Assembly: GCA_017410195.1 (NCBI GenBank)
Contig: JAFQRF010000050.1
Span: 1-35,648, forward strand
Direction of reading: 5' to 3'
Length of the DNA: 35,648 nucleotides
Origin: Clostridia bacterium
Lineage (GTDB): Bacteria > Bacillota > Clostridia > Oscillospirales > Acutalibacteraceae
How positions within the stretch are numbered: position 1 is the first letter of the stretch; every line of letters starts with the position of its first letter. Positions 7,935-16,583 of the stretch are shown here, piece by piece. The notes below the pieces were generated by a model. The model had not been told where the DNA came from, made no database searches, and saw only the letters and a list, made by a program, of their open reading frames with translations. The translations under genes were made by a program, and so were the position numbers.

Positions 7935-9965
7935 ATGGAACAGATTAAAATTATAATCAACGGCAAGGAATGCGTTGGTAACAAGGGTGAAACCGTTCTC
8001 AACATTGCCGCAAACAACGGAATAGAAATTCCCAATCTCTGCTATAACGGTCAGCTCAAGCTTTACGGTGCGTGCGGACTTTGCCTTGTTGAGGCTAAGG
8101 GCATGCCGAAGCTCATGCGAGCATGTGCAACCGTTGCTCAGGACGGAGCGGTTTACAGCACACAGACTCCGAGAGTTGTCAAAGCAAGAAAAATCGCACT
8201 CGAGCTTATCATGAGTGACCACGAGGGCGACTGCGTTGCTCCCTGCTCGCTCAATTGCCCCGCACACACCGATATTCAGGGTTATCTCAAAGCTATTGCA
8301 AACGGTGATGACAGAGAAGCCGTGCGCATTATAAAAGAAAAAATTCCCATTCCCGCATCAATCGGCAGAGTTTGTCCCCATCCCTGCGAATCGCATTGCA
8401 GAAGACGTTTGGTTGAAGAACCTCTTTCGGTTGCCTATCTCAAGGCTTTTGCTGCGGATAATGACCTCGCATCCGAAAATCCCTTCACCGCTGTCTGTGA
8501 AGAAGCAAGCGGAAAGAAAGTTGCGATTATCGGCGGCGGTCCTGCAGGTCTGACTGCGGCTTATTATCTCAGACTTTCGGGTCACGATGTAACAATTTAC
8601 GAAGCTATGCCAGAAATGGGCGGCATGCTCCGCTACGGTATTCCCGAATACCGACTTCCCAAGGCAGTCCTTGCAAAGGAAGTTGATGCAATCGCAAAGC
8701 TCGGCGTTGAGATGAAAAACAATGTCAAAGTCGGTAATGATATTTCTTTTGAAGAAATCAAAAACAGTGCCGATGCCGTGCTTGTTACCGTCGGTGCATG
8801 GAAGGGCAGCAGCATGAGATGCAAGGGTGAGGAGCTTGAAGGCGTTCTCAGCGGCATTGATTTCCTCCGCGAAGTCAACATGGGCAACATCCCCGATATC
8901 GGCAAGAATGTTGCCGTTGTCGGCGGCGGTAACACCGCAATGGATGCCTGCCGTACGGCTGTCAGATGCGGTGCAGAGAATGTTTACGTTATCTACCGCA
9001 GAACAAGAGCGGAAGCTCCTGCTGAGGATATAGAAATCGAAGAAGCAATCGAAGAAGGCGTTGAATTCCTTTTCCTCACAAATCCCGATGAAATTATCGG
9101 TGAAAACGGCAAGGTCAAGGCGGTTAAGCTCCAGATTATGGAGCTTGGCGAACCCGATGCATCGGGCAGAAGAAAGCCTGTTCCCGTTGAAGGTGCATTC
9201 AAGACCCTTGAAGTTGACACCGTTATTTCCGCAATCGGTCAGAAATATGCTCCCTCGGGTCTTGAAGAAATCGGTGTGACCGGTTGGGGTACAATTCAGG
9301 CTGATGAAGCAACCTGCCTGACAAATATCGATGGCGTTTTTGCAGCAGGCGATGCCACAAATAACGGCGCATCAATCGCAATCGATGCAATTGCCGAGGC
9401 GAATATTGCCGCAAGAGCAATCAATGCATATCTTCTTGGAATGCCCATGGACTTCCCGAAGCCCTATTATTCCGAAAGAAACGTCACTCCCGAGATGCTT
9501 GCGGACAGAGAAAAGATGCCCAGAGCGGTTATGTCTGTCAAGGCTCCCGAATACAGAAAGGGCAACTTTGAAGCCGTTCTCAACGGATTTACCGAGGAGC
9601 AGGCAAGGGGAGAGGCAAAGAGATGTCTTGAATGCGGATGCCACGATTTCAAGGACTGCAAGCTCATCCGCTATGCAAACCAAGACCCGATTGACCCCGC
9701 ACGTCTTGCAGGTGCAAAGCACGAGTGCTTCAAGGAAACCCGACTTGTTACAATTGAGAGAGACCAGGGTAAGTGCATTCTCTGTAATCTCTGCGTACGT
9801 ACTTGTAAAGAGGTTGCAAATGAAAGCATTCTCGGTCTTGTCGGCAGAGGCTTTAAGACTGTTATCAAACCCGAATTCGAGGGTACTGACAGAATTGCGG
9901 TTTGTAAAGATTGCCGCAAGTGTGCTGAGGTCTGCCCGACGGGTGCGTTAAAGATTATAGGATAA
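7935..9965 (+). CDS. stnC: Ferredoxin-GltD/NfnB-like fusion, NADPH-reacting subunit of a Stn-type transhydrogenase
   Basis: The 676-residue protein combines three parts. The N-terminus is a plant-type [2Fe-2S] ferredoxin domain (C36, C47, C50, C64). Next is a GltD/NfnB-type module: a Cys-rich lead-in (C100, C104, C108, C147, C151, C155), an FAD site GGGPAGL near residue 200, and an NADPH site GGGNTAMD near 330 followed by YRRTRAEAPA. The C-terminus has two [4Fe-4S] motifs (C614/617/620/624 and C657/660/663/667). A NuoE-NuoF-NfnB-like set without hydrogenase or formate dehydrogenase matches the Sporomusa-type Nfn (Stn) complex, which couples NADH, NADPH and ferredoxin by flavin-based electron bifurcation. 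That role is inferred from architecture. A selenium- or molybdenum-linked oxidoreductase adaptor is the main alternative. Confidence 0.85.
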   Translation: MEQIKIIINGKECVGNKGETVLNIAANNGIEIPNLCYNGQLKLYGACGLCLVEAKGMPKLMRACATVAQDGAVYSTQTPRVVKARKIALELIMSDHEGDCVAPCSLNCPAHTDIQGYLKAIANGDDREAVRIIKEKIPIPASIGRVCPHPCESHCRRRLVEEPLSVAYLKAFAADNDLASENPFTAVCEEASGKKVAIIGGGPAGLTAAYYLRLSGHDVTIYEAMPEMGGMLRYGIPEYRLPKAVLAKEVDAIAKLGVEMKNNVKVGNDISFEEIKNSADAVLVTVGAWKGSSMRCKGEELEGVLSGIDFLREVNMGNIPDIGKNVAVVGGGNTAMDACRTAVRCGAENVYVIYRRTRAEAPAEDIEIEEAIEEGVEFLFLTNPDEIIGENGKVKAVKLQIMELGEPDASGRRKPVPVEGAFKTLEVDTVISAIGQKYAPSGLEEIGVTGWGTIQADEATCLTNIDGVFAAGDATNNGASIAIDAIAEANIAARAINAYLLGMPMDFPKPYYSERNVTPEMLADREKMPRAVMSVKAPEYRKGNFEAVLNGFTEEQARGEAKRCLECGCHDFKDCKLIRYANQDPIDPARLAGAKHECFKETRLVTIERDQGKCILCNLCVRTCKEVANESILGLVGRGFKTVIKPEFEGTDRIAVCKDCRKCAEVCPTGALKIIG

Positions 9966-9970
9966 AAATT

Positions 9971-10004
9971 AAGGAGCTGTCTTCGTTTCGTGAGACAGCT
10001 CCTT
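9971..10004. terminator. Bidirectional terminator between the Stn-like operon and the convergent esterase gene
   Basis: A 12-bp perfect stem (9971-9982 with 9993-10004) has a T-run on the plus side and an A-run on its left that serves as the T-tract for the minus-strand gene ending at 10010. Confidence 0.85.
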
Positions 10005-10009
10005 TTGCG

Positions 10010-11110
10010 TTATTTGGTTTGTTCAAACATCCATGAATACCAGTCCTCGTTGTGCAGGAAAACACCCGACACTCTGTGGCCGAATTTTTTATAGCGTGAG
10101 TAGCGAAGCTTTGTTGCTCCCGCTTTTTTTAATCCTTCAACGATAACATCGCTGCCGTAGCAGTCATCACGGTTCTTGCCGATTTTTACAGCACTGTCGT
10201 TTTCTGCATGCACTGCCCATATGGCAACATCTTTTATGCTTTCAAAATATTCATCATCAACAACATCGCTGAAGCCCATCATCGGAATTGCGGCGGCATA
10301 GCGGTCAGGATGAAGCCTGAGCTGCGACCATACTCCGCCCGCACCGTTCGAGCTTCCGACCATATAAATGCGGTCTTCGTCAATCGGATAATTCTCCTTG
10401 AGCTTTTCGAAAAGTCCGTTGAATATTCCGTCAAAATCCTTACGGTTTTCGCAGTCATCCTTTTGCGGTGTGCAATAATGGCAGTATCTCGGAATTGACG
10501 GCACGAGAATTATGCAGGGATTTTTCTTCATGTTGCGTTTGATTTTGTTTGAAAAATGAAAGCACTGCGTAAACGGAACAAGGTTTTCTTCGCCGCCGTT
10601 TGTATAGCCGTGAAGAAAGATAACAAGCGGAAGCTTACCTTGAATTTTCTTTGGCTTATAAACAGCAAACGGAAGCGTATAGGGCATCTCATTGTTGCAA
10701 TATCGCAGCCTTTCAAAGCCGAGAATCTTTGTTTTTCGGTTTACGACGATATCATTATCAACCGAAGCATATTTATCTTTGTAAAGCTTTACTTTTTCAA
10801 AGCATCTTTTCCAGGAATTGAAATTTTGCTTTGCCGTGAAATGCCACAGTCTTTGGAATTTCAGTTTTCCATCTTTGTATTCATAAAGTCTGTGACCGCG
10901 CCAGCCGGTGCGGAATATGGGTTCCTTTTCGGCAAGAGCATCAATCTCCTTCAGGGTCAGTTCGGTATAAACAACGGCTCTCTCGGTTATGCCGTTATTA
11001 TAAAAAAATATTTTTTTATAGGGATATTTTCCTAACTTTTCAGTTTCTTCGGGCGTAAATTGCGTTCCGGCGTTATCGGGTTCATATATATAACAGCCTT
11101 TGAGCTTCAT
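10010..11110 (-). CDS. Alpha/beta-hydrolase, feruloyl/acetyl-esterase or PHB-depolymerase-like
   Basis: About 366 residues. The C-terminal 230 residues form an alpha/beta-hydrolase: the oxyanion-hole loop FLHGYTNGG, the nucleophile elbow GSSNGAGG, a candidate acid in HAENDSAVK, and a late His in KKFGHRVSG. This pattern fits the LpqC/PHB-depolymerase-like and CE1 esterases. The N-terminal 140 residues are an unrecognised domain rich in Lys and aromatics. No signal peptide is present, so it is probably cytoplasmic. I place the start at the second Met codon (11110), 9 nt after AAAGGAG; the first Met codon abuts the ribosome binding site. It lies 38 nt downstream of the DUF554 gene and may be cotranscribed with it. 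The substrate is unknown. Confidence 0.75.
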   Translation of the reverse strand: MKLKGCYIYEPDNAGTQFTPEETEKLGKYPYKKIFFYNNGITERAVVYTELTLKEIDALAEKEPIFRTGWRGHRLYEYKDGKLKFQRLWHFTAKQNFNSWKRCFEKVKLYKDKYASVDNDIVVNRKTKILGFERLRYCNNEMPYTLPFAVYKPKKIQGKLPLVIFLHGYTNGGEENLVPFTQCFHFSNKIKRNMKKNPCIILVPSIPRYCHYCTPQKDDCENRKDFDGIFNGLFEKLKENYPIDEDRIYMVGSSNGAGGVWSQLRLHPDRYAAAIPMMGFSDVVDDEYFESIKDVAIWAVHAENDSAVKIGKNRDDCYGSDVIVEGLKKAGATKLRYSRYKKFGHRVSGVFLHNEDWYSWMFEQTK

Positions 11111-11157
11111 GAATTTCATCTCCTTTATAATAAAGACGAATAAAAACAGGAAAAGGT

Positions 11158-11883
11158 CTATGCTTTTATATATTCAATAAGGATGAGAATATAATGATAA
11201 ACCACGGGCAGAATCAGCGCAGGAATCATATTGAGCGTTTTGAATTTCTTTTCAAGAAGAAAATTAAAACCGATCGCCATAATAACCGCATAGCCGACCA
11301 TGCAGACCTGCTCCAGAAGCTCACCCTGAAGTATTCCGCTGAGTGTACCTGCAAGAAGGGAAATACCGCCCTGATAAATCAGCATCGGAATGCAGGTGAA
11401 AATGACGCCGAAGCCGAGCGTTGCGCCGAAAATAATAGCATTAACTCCGTCAAGTGCGCTTTTAACGAAAAGAATTGAGCTGTCGCCCGTCAGACCGTCG
11501 TTTATTGAACCGATAATCGACATTGCGCCTACGCAGAAAAGAACGGTACCGTTGATGAAGCCCGATGCAAAGCCGTTTGCCTTGAATTTGTTTTCGATTT
11601 TATTGCAGAATCGGCTGAAACGCTCGTCAAGCTTCAGAAGTTCACCGATAAGCGTGCCGACAACAAGAAAAACAACCAGCAGCAGCTCACCGCTGCTTGA
11701 AATTTTGCCGTTCTCAACGGTAAACATATTCGCAATGACACCGTTCATACCGATGATAAGCACCGCAAGACCGAGCGCCTTGTTTATTGATTCCGCATAA
11801 GCGGGCTTTATTCCTTTTTTGAAAAGCAGACCGATAAGTCCGCCGATTATAACCGCGACGCAGTTAACGATGGTTCCCGTCAT
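11158..11883 (-). CDS. DUF554 family polytopic membrane protein
   Basis: The 241-residue protein has about six or seven hydrophobic segments. It begins with the characteristic MTGTIVNCVAVIIGGLIG and contains ALGLAVLIIGMNGV and GTLIGELLKLDERF, which mark the DUF554 (YqgA/YdfK) family. Members are inner-membrane proteins of uncertain, possibly transport-related, function. The start is supported by GGAGG upstream of the ATG. It follows feoB on the same strand after a 74-nt gap without a strong hairpin, so read-through from feoAB is possible. Confidence 0.88.
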   Translation of the reverse strand: MTGTIVNCVAVIIGGLIGLLFKKGIKPAYAESINKALGLAVLIIGMNGVIANMFTVENGKISSSGELLLVVFLVVGTLIGELLKLDERFSRFCNKIENKFKANGFASGFINGTVLFCVGAMSIIGSINDGLTGDSSILFVKSALDGVNAIIFGATLGFGVIFTCIPMLIYQGGISLLAGTLSGILQGELLEQVCMVGYAVIMAIGFNFLLEKKFKTLNMIPALILPVVYHYILILIEYIKA

Positions 11884-11957
11884 TTCTGTTTTTCCTCCGA
11901 AAATGATTTATACTCTGAATTTTAATACTTTACAACGGGAAAGTCAACAAAATTCTG

Positions 11958-14087
11958 CTATAACCCCATGACTCTGCCGATCTCAGCCGCTATCATGCAG
12001 GCGATGATGCCCATTGCCGTTGGCAGAGCGGCAGCAAGAAAAGTGTATTTTATGCTGCCCGTTTCTTTTTTTACTGTCATCAGCGTTGTTGAACACGGCC
12101 AATGCATAAGCGAAAAAAGAATCACGCAGACAGCTGTGGTTGCGGTCCAGCCGTTTTCAATAAGCATTGCTCCGATTTCGTAGGACGTACCGAGGTCGGG
12201 CAGAGTGCCGAGCGAATAATATGCCATAAGCATAATCGGAATAACAATTTCATTTGCGGGGAATCCGAGAATGAATGCGAGAAGAATAACTCCGTCAAGA
12301 CCGATCAGCCTTGCAAACGGGTCAAGAAAATCAGCGCAATGCGAAAGCAGACTTGCATCCCCGATGCTGATGTTTGCAAAAATCCAGATTACAAGACCTG
12401 CCGGTGCGGCAACGGCAACAGCTCTGCCGAGAACAAAAAGAGTTCTGTCAAATATTGAGCGTATGAGGGTTTCGGCGATTTTTGGTCTGCGGTAGGGCGG
12501 AAGCTCGAGGATAAACGATGACGGAACGCCTTTAAGAACCGTTTCCGAAAGAATTTTTGTTGCGGCAAAGGTCGCGAGCACGCCGAGAACAATAACCGCC
12601 GTCAATGCCAATGCCGATAAAAACGAGCCGAAAAATCCCGATGCCGTGCCGATAAAAAATACCGTAATTATTGTTATCAGCGTCGGAAATCTTCCGTTGC
12701 AGGGTACAAGACTGTTGGTGAGAATCGCAAGCAGTCTTTCGCGCGGCGAATCAATAATTCTGCAGCCGACAACTCCCGCCGCATTGCAGCCGAAGCCCAT
12801 GCACATGGTAAGCGACTGCTTGCCGCACGCATTGCAAAGCCTGAACGGTTTGTCAAGATTATATGCAACCCTCGGCAGGTACCCCGAATCCTCAAGAAGC
12901 GAAAATAACGGGAAGAAAATTGCCATGGGCGGCAGCATTACGGAAACGACCCAGGCGAGGACACGGTAAACACCGAGAACAAGGCAGTCATGCAGCCACT
13001 CGGGCGAACCGAGTGAATAAAAAAGCTCCGAAAGCTTATCCTGGATGCCGAAAAGCAAATCGGACAGAATTTGTGACGGATAGTTTGCGCCCGTGACCGT
13101 CAGCCAGAAAACCAGGAGAAGCAATAATACCATAACGGGATATCCCGTTGCTCTGCTTGTGAAAAATCTGTCGAGCCTTCTGTCTGTTTTGCTGTAATCT
13201 TTACTGATTTCAACGGCATCCTTGCAGACTTCGTGCGCCTTTGAAATAAGGCTTTGTGCAATGGCATCGCAGATATCCGAGGGCAATAATCCGGCTTTGC
13301 CGAGGACTGCTTTTGCCTTCGAAAGTGCAAGGCGAAGTTCGGGAATATCCGAAAAGCTGCCGATGCGCTTTTCGATTTCAGCTTCAAGGGTCGGGTCAGA
13401 GTCAATAAGCCTCAGGCTGAGCCAGCGCGGATTGATTTTTTCCCTTATACTTTCGGGAATTGCACTTTCGATTATCTCAACCGCAGCCTCAATCGGTTCG
13501 GGATAATTTATATGAAAATATGAACTGTCTTTTATCCCGTCAAGAGCGGCAACAAGCGGAGCGAGGCTCTTTTTTTTTCTTGCCGTAACGCCGATAACGG
13601 GGATTCCGAGCCTTTCGGAAAGAAGAGTTGTATTGATTTTTATTCCCTTGCGTTTTGCTTCGTCCATAAGATTTATGCAGACAATGACATTTTTTGATAT
13701 TTCTGCCGTCTGCAAAACAAGATTCATGTTTCGCTCAAGGCAGGTTGCATCGCACACAACAATAACCGTATCGGGCGAGGCAAAGCAGATAAAATTTCTG
13801 GCAACCTCTTCCTCAGCGGAGTGCGCCATGAGCGAATATGTTCCCGGCAGGTCAACCATAACATAATTACGGCTTTGTGTACGGCAACAGCCCTGAGCAA
13901 TTGCAACCGTTTTGCCCGGCCAGTTGCCCGTATGCTGATTCATGCCTGTCAATGCATTAAAAACCGTGCTTTTTCCGACGTTCGGATTGCCCGCAAGTGC
14001 GATTGTGCAATCGTTTTCACCATGCTTTTTTATTTCAAATCCCGAATCAACAGCGTTTCTGCCGACTGAGCTTGCGGTGATACCCAT
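11958..14087 (-). CDS. feoB: Ferrous iron transporter FeoB
   Basis: FeoB imports Fe2+ across the cytoplasmic membrane using an N-terminal G-protein domain. The protein is about 709 residues. The G domain shows GNPNVGKST near residues 33-41, the DLPGTYSL switch and the NLMDEAKRKG G4 site. The membrane part carries the two Gate-type repeats, with CGKQSLTMCMGFGCNAAGV and TNSLVPCNGRFP as the conserved Cys-containing core. I prefer the ATG at 14087, four bases after the feoA stop and behind GAGGTG. A longer frame would need a GTG at 14117 inside feoA. Cytoplasmic Fe2+ would supply the Fe-S-rich enzymes in this genome. Confidence 0.96.
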   Translation of the reverse strand: MGITASSVGRNAVDSGFEIKKHGENDCTIALAGNPNVGKSTVFNALTGMNQHTGNWPGKTVAIAQGCCRTQSRNYVMVDLPGTYSLMAHSAEEEVARNFICFASPDTVIVVCDATCLERNMNLVLQTAEISKNVIVCINLMDEAKRKGIKINTTLLSERLGIPVIGVTARKKKSLAPLVAALDGIKDSSYFHINYPEPIEAAVEIIESAIPESIREKINPRWLSLRLIDSDPTLEAEIEKRIGSFSDIPELRLALSKAKAVLGKAGLLPSDICDAIAQSLISKAHEVCKDAVEISKDYSKTDRRLDRFFTSRATGYPVMVLLLLLVFWLTVTGANYPSQILSDLLFGIQDKLSELFYSLGSPEWLHDCLVLGVYRVLAWVVSVMLPPMAIFFPLFSLLEDSGYLPRVAYNLDKPFRLCNACGKQSLTMCMGFGCNAAGVVGCRIIDSPRERLLAILTNSLVPCNGRFPTLITIITVFFIGTASGFFGSFLSALALTAVIVLGVLATFAATKILSETVLKGVPSSFILELPPYRRPKIAETLIRSIFDRTLFVLGRAVAVAAPAGLVIWIFANISIGDASLLSHCADFLDPFARLIGLDGVILLAFILGFPANEIVIPIMLMAYYSLGTLPDLGTSYEIGAMLIENGWTATTAVCVILFSLMHWPCSTTLMTVKKETGSIKYTFLAAALPTAMGIIACMIAAEIGRVMGL

Positions 14088-14091
14088 GCCG

Positions 14092-14325
14092 TCACACCTC
14101 AACGAGGATATCGGCACAGTCTGATGCTCTTATTGCGATAACCGCACCGCATATTAGATAAGCGGATGGGTCGCCCATGGGACTTTTGCCGATGCATTCG
14201 ATTTTCGAATTTTCTGTCAGCCCGATATCCATAAGCCTTCTGCGGATGCCCTCGGGCGCGTTTATTTTCCTGACCGTTGCGGTCGCGTTGATTTCTATAT
14301 TGTTCATAGCGATTGGTTTGCTCAT
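14092..14325 (-). CDS. feoA: FeoA, SH3-like partner of FeoB
   Basis: This small cytoplasmic protein (77 residues) has the FeoA fold, with APEGIRRRLMDIGLTENSKIE and a C-terminal AIRASDCADILVEV strand pair. FeoA binds FeoB and is thought to modulate its GTPase or transport activity. It directly precedes feoB, with its stop only four bases from the feoB start, so the two are translationally coupled. The ATG at 14325 follows GGAGGT; an internal ATG seven codons in is an alternative. I could not identify a clear Fur or DtxR box in the divergent region upstream. Confidence 0.93.
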   Translation of the reverse strand: MSKPIAMNNIEINATATVRKINAPEGIRRRLMDIGLTENSKIECIGKSPMGDPSAYLICGAVIAIRASDCADILVEV

Positions 14326-14490
14326 ATTCTTACCTCCGAATGTTGTTGCAATTATCTACCAATATGTTATTCGGAATATGGAAATGATGTTAATTTGAGG
14401 CTCAAAATCCAACATTTTCATAGCGTTATATAGGATTTTTAACATCTTATTAACATTTCGGCAACATATGAACAATAGCGTACATGTAAT

Positions 14491-14496
14491 ATAATA
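14491..14496 (+). promoter_or_regulatory. Possible -10 element for the secreted propeller-like protein
   Basis: TATAAT lies about 30 nt before the ATG at 14528. The matching -35 region is weak (ATGAAC at 17-nt spacing), so only the -10 is proposed. The 200-nt divergent gap toward feoA shows nothing else convincing. Confidence 0.4.
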
Positions 14497-14527
14497 AAAC
14501 CATATTAACACACGAAGGAGAACACAC

Positions 14528-16525
14528 ATGAAAAGCAAAAGAATTTCAAAGCTGCTCAGCCTTGTCATGGCGGTAACCATGATTTTCGGCATGGCAGTCA
14601 GCCCTCTTGCTTCGGCAGGAACAATTACCTACAAATCGGGCGAATACGCCCTTGAAAAAATCTCGCACCCCGAAAAAGGTTCGGGCGAGGTTGACGGCAT
14701 TGTTGACTATGTCGGCAACGGTGTTGTTTCTGCAAGTGACGAAGGACAGGGTGACAGAGGTCAGAACTACGCATGGTCTGCAATAGCATATGGCGACAGC
14801 GTTTATGTTTCGACCAACTACAACTCACTCGGACTTACTCTCGGCTTTATGGATTCCGTTCTCGGAAATGACTTTGACCCTTCGGAAATGAACGCAACTC
14901 TCGATGTTATGTTCAACGGTCATTTTTATACGGGTGAACCCGACGGCGCAAATACCGGCGGCGTTCTTACCAAAATCAATCTCAAAACAAATGAAGTAAC
15001 CGTTCTTATGAGCAAATCGCATGACGGCAACAACGTTCAGCTCCGCAACTGCTGCGAGTTCAATGATAAGCTGTATTTCTGCGGTTCCGTTAACGGTCTT
15101 CCCAAGATTATCGAGGTTGACCCAGCAAATAATGACAAATGCACAATCGTTTATGAAGGCATTAATCAGAAGGATTACTATGCAGCTTATCTTGAAGGCA
15201 TCTGCACCGGTATCAGAGGTCTTTGCGCTTATAAAGATTATCTTATCGTAAGCATGGTAACTCTCGGCGGCGCACAGATTCTTATTTCAAAGAACCCCTC
15301 CGAAGGTCAGGATGCATTTACCGTAATAGCAGATCAGCAGGATCTTTTTGATTATCCCGCTTATCATTTCCCCGACAGCATCTACGGCGGCTCAATCTGG
15401 GAAATGGTTGAATATAACGATGACCTCTATGTTTCAATCTGCACCGGTACACCGGATAACAAGCCCGATGAATTCACAATGCAGTCTTTTGCACTTGTTA
15501 AGGGCGAAATGGGTGAAAGTGCAACAGACTGGACATGGACACCGGTTATCGGCGACAAGGCTGACGGAGCAAAGTACACCTTCGGCATTGACCCCGAAAG
15601 AACAAGAGCGGGTGCAGGCGTTATCTATGTTTATGATGATTACCTCTACATAGGTGAATACAACGATGAAGAAATCCCCCTTGAACACATTCTTTTCAAG
15701 GCTGATTTCACCTTCATGAACAGAAACCTTGAACAGTCCGTAAGCCTTTACAGAATGGATAAGAACGAGGATATCGAGCTTATCATGGGTGATGCAACAA
15801 AGATGTTCCCCGAAGGCGGAAAGTCGGGCTTCGGCTCAGGCTTTGACCGCAACGAAAACCAGTATATCTGGAGAATGGAAGAATATAACGGCAAGCTTTA
15901 CGTCGGTACATTCGATACAAGCAGCCTTCTTGAACCCGTAGGTCAGTTTGCAAACGGCGACCTTCTTTCAATGACTCCCTCGGAATGGGCAAGTCTTATC
16001 GGTTATATCAAGAAGTTCATTTCACTTCAGAGCGATTCAGGCGATGCCGAAACTCAGGCTCTTACAAAGCTTTTCAATGATTACAGCGTAAACGAAATTG
16101 CAAGAATGGCATCAACTCAGGCAAAGGCGACAGCAAGCGATGCTCAGCCTGAAAACGAGCTTGCAATTACCGCTCTTTTCAACACTCTTGAAGGATTTAT
16201 GACTACTGCAGGCTACATGAAGGATGCCGAAAGAGGCTTTGACCTTTATGTTACCGAGGACGGCATCAACTTTGAAACAATTACGATTGACGGCTTCGGC
16301 GATCCCTATAACCACGGCTGCCGTACTCTTGCAGCTTCGGAAGACGGACTTATGGTAGGAACGGCAAACCCCTTCTATGCATGCCAGGTATGGCTCCTTA
16401 CCGACGGTAACGAACCCGAACCCGATACCTTTGAAAGCATCATGGACGGTGTTTTCGGAGATGTTATCAGATATATCATCTCATGGTTCAGAGAAATCGG
16501 AATACTTTTTGATGAAATATTCTAA
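14528..16525 (+). CDS. Large secreted protein with beta-propeller-like repeats, unknown function
   Basis: The 665-residue product starts at an ATG after GAAGGAG. Residues 1-30 are a Sec signal peptide with likely cleavage after ASA. The body has several blade-like repeats of the form aromatic-x-D/N-xLYxxG (for example NDKLYFCGSV, NDDLYVSICTG, YDDYLYIGEYN and NGKLYVGTFDT), suggesting a beta-propeller. Near the end are PYNHGCRTLAASEDGLMVGTANPF and a Trp/Phe-rich hydrophobic tail (ISWFREIGILFDEIF). There is no catalytic signature I recognise, no dockerin and no LPXTG, so it may be free, membrane-associated through the tail, or bound to another surface protein. The gene stands alone between feoAB (divergent) and a strong terminator. 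Confidence 0.75.
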   Translation: MKSKRISKLLSLVMAVTMIFGMAVSPLASAGTITYKSGEYALEKISHPEKGSGEVDGIVDYVGNGVVSASDEGQGDRGQNYAWSAIAYGDSVYVSTNYNSLGLTLGFMDSVLGNDFDPSEMNATLDVMFNGHFYTGEPDGANTGGVLTKINLKTNEVTVLMSKSHDGNNVQLRNCCEFNDKLYFCGSVNGLPKIIEVDPANNDKCTIVYEGINQKDYYAAYLEGICTGIRGLCAYKDYLIVSMVTLGGAQILISKNPSEGQDAFTVIADQQDLFDYPAYHFPDSIYGGSIWEMVEYNDDLYVSICTGTPDNKPDEFTMQSFALVKGEMGESATDWTWTPVIGDKADGAKYTFGIDPERTRAGAGVIYVYDDYLYIGEYNDEEIPLEHILFKADFTFMNRNLEQSVSLYRMDKNEDIELIMGDATKMFPEGGKSGFGSGFDRNENQYIWRMEEYNGKLYVGTFDTSSLLEPVGQFANGDLLSMTPSEWASLIGYIKKFISLQSDSGDAETQALTKLFNDYSVNEIARMASTQAKATASDAQPENELAITALFNTLEGFMTTAGYMKDAERGFDLYVTEDGINFETITIDGFGDPYNHGCRTLAASEDGLMVGTANPFYACQVWLLTDGNEPEPDTFESIMDGVFGDVIRYIISWFREIGILFDEIF

Positions 16526-16530
16526 GTAAA

Positions 16531-16573
16531 ATATCCCCCGATAAAATTCAGACCGAATTTTATCGGGGGATAT
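16531..16573. terminator. Bidirectional terminator with a 19-bp perfect stem
   Basis: Arms 16531-16549 and 16555-16573 pair perfectly around a 5-nt loop between two convergent genes. The outer arm begins ATATCCCCCG, the same as the terminator at 32802-32841. Confidence 0.88.
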
Positions 16574-16583
16574 AAATTTTCAG

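Noticed and set aside
7326-8267. 313-codon minus-strand reading frame over the Stn-like genes
   Set aside because: It is the reverse of two clearly conserved Fe-S proteins. It has no ribosome binding site and no family features.
14326-14527. Possible Fur or other iron box between feoA and the propeller-like gene
   Set aside because: No stretch fits the 19-nt Fur or the DtxR consensus convincingly; the AT-rich inverted repeats seen are too weak.
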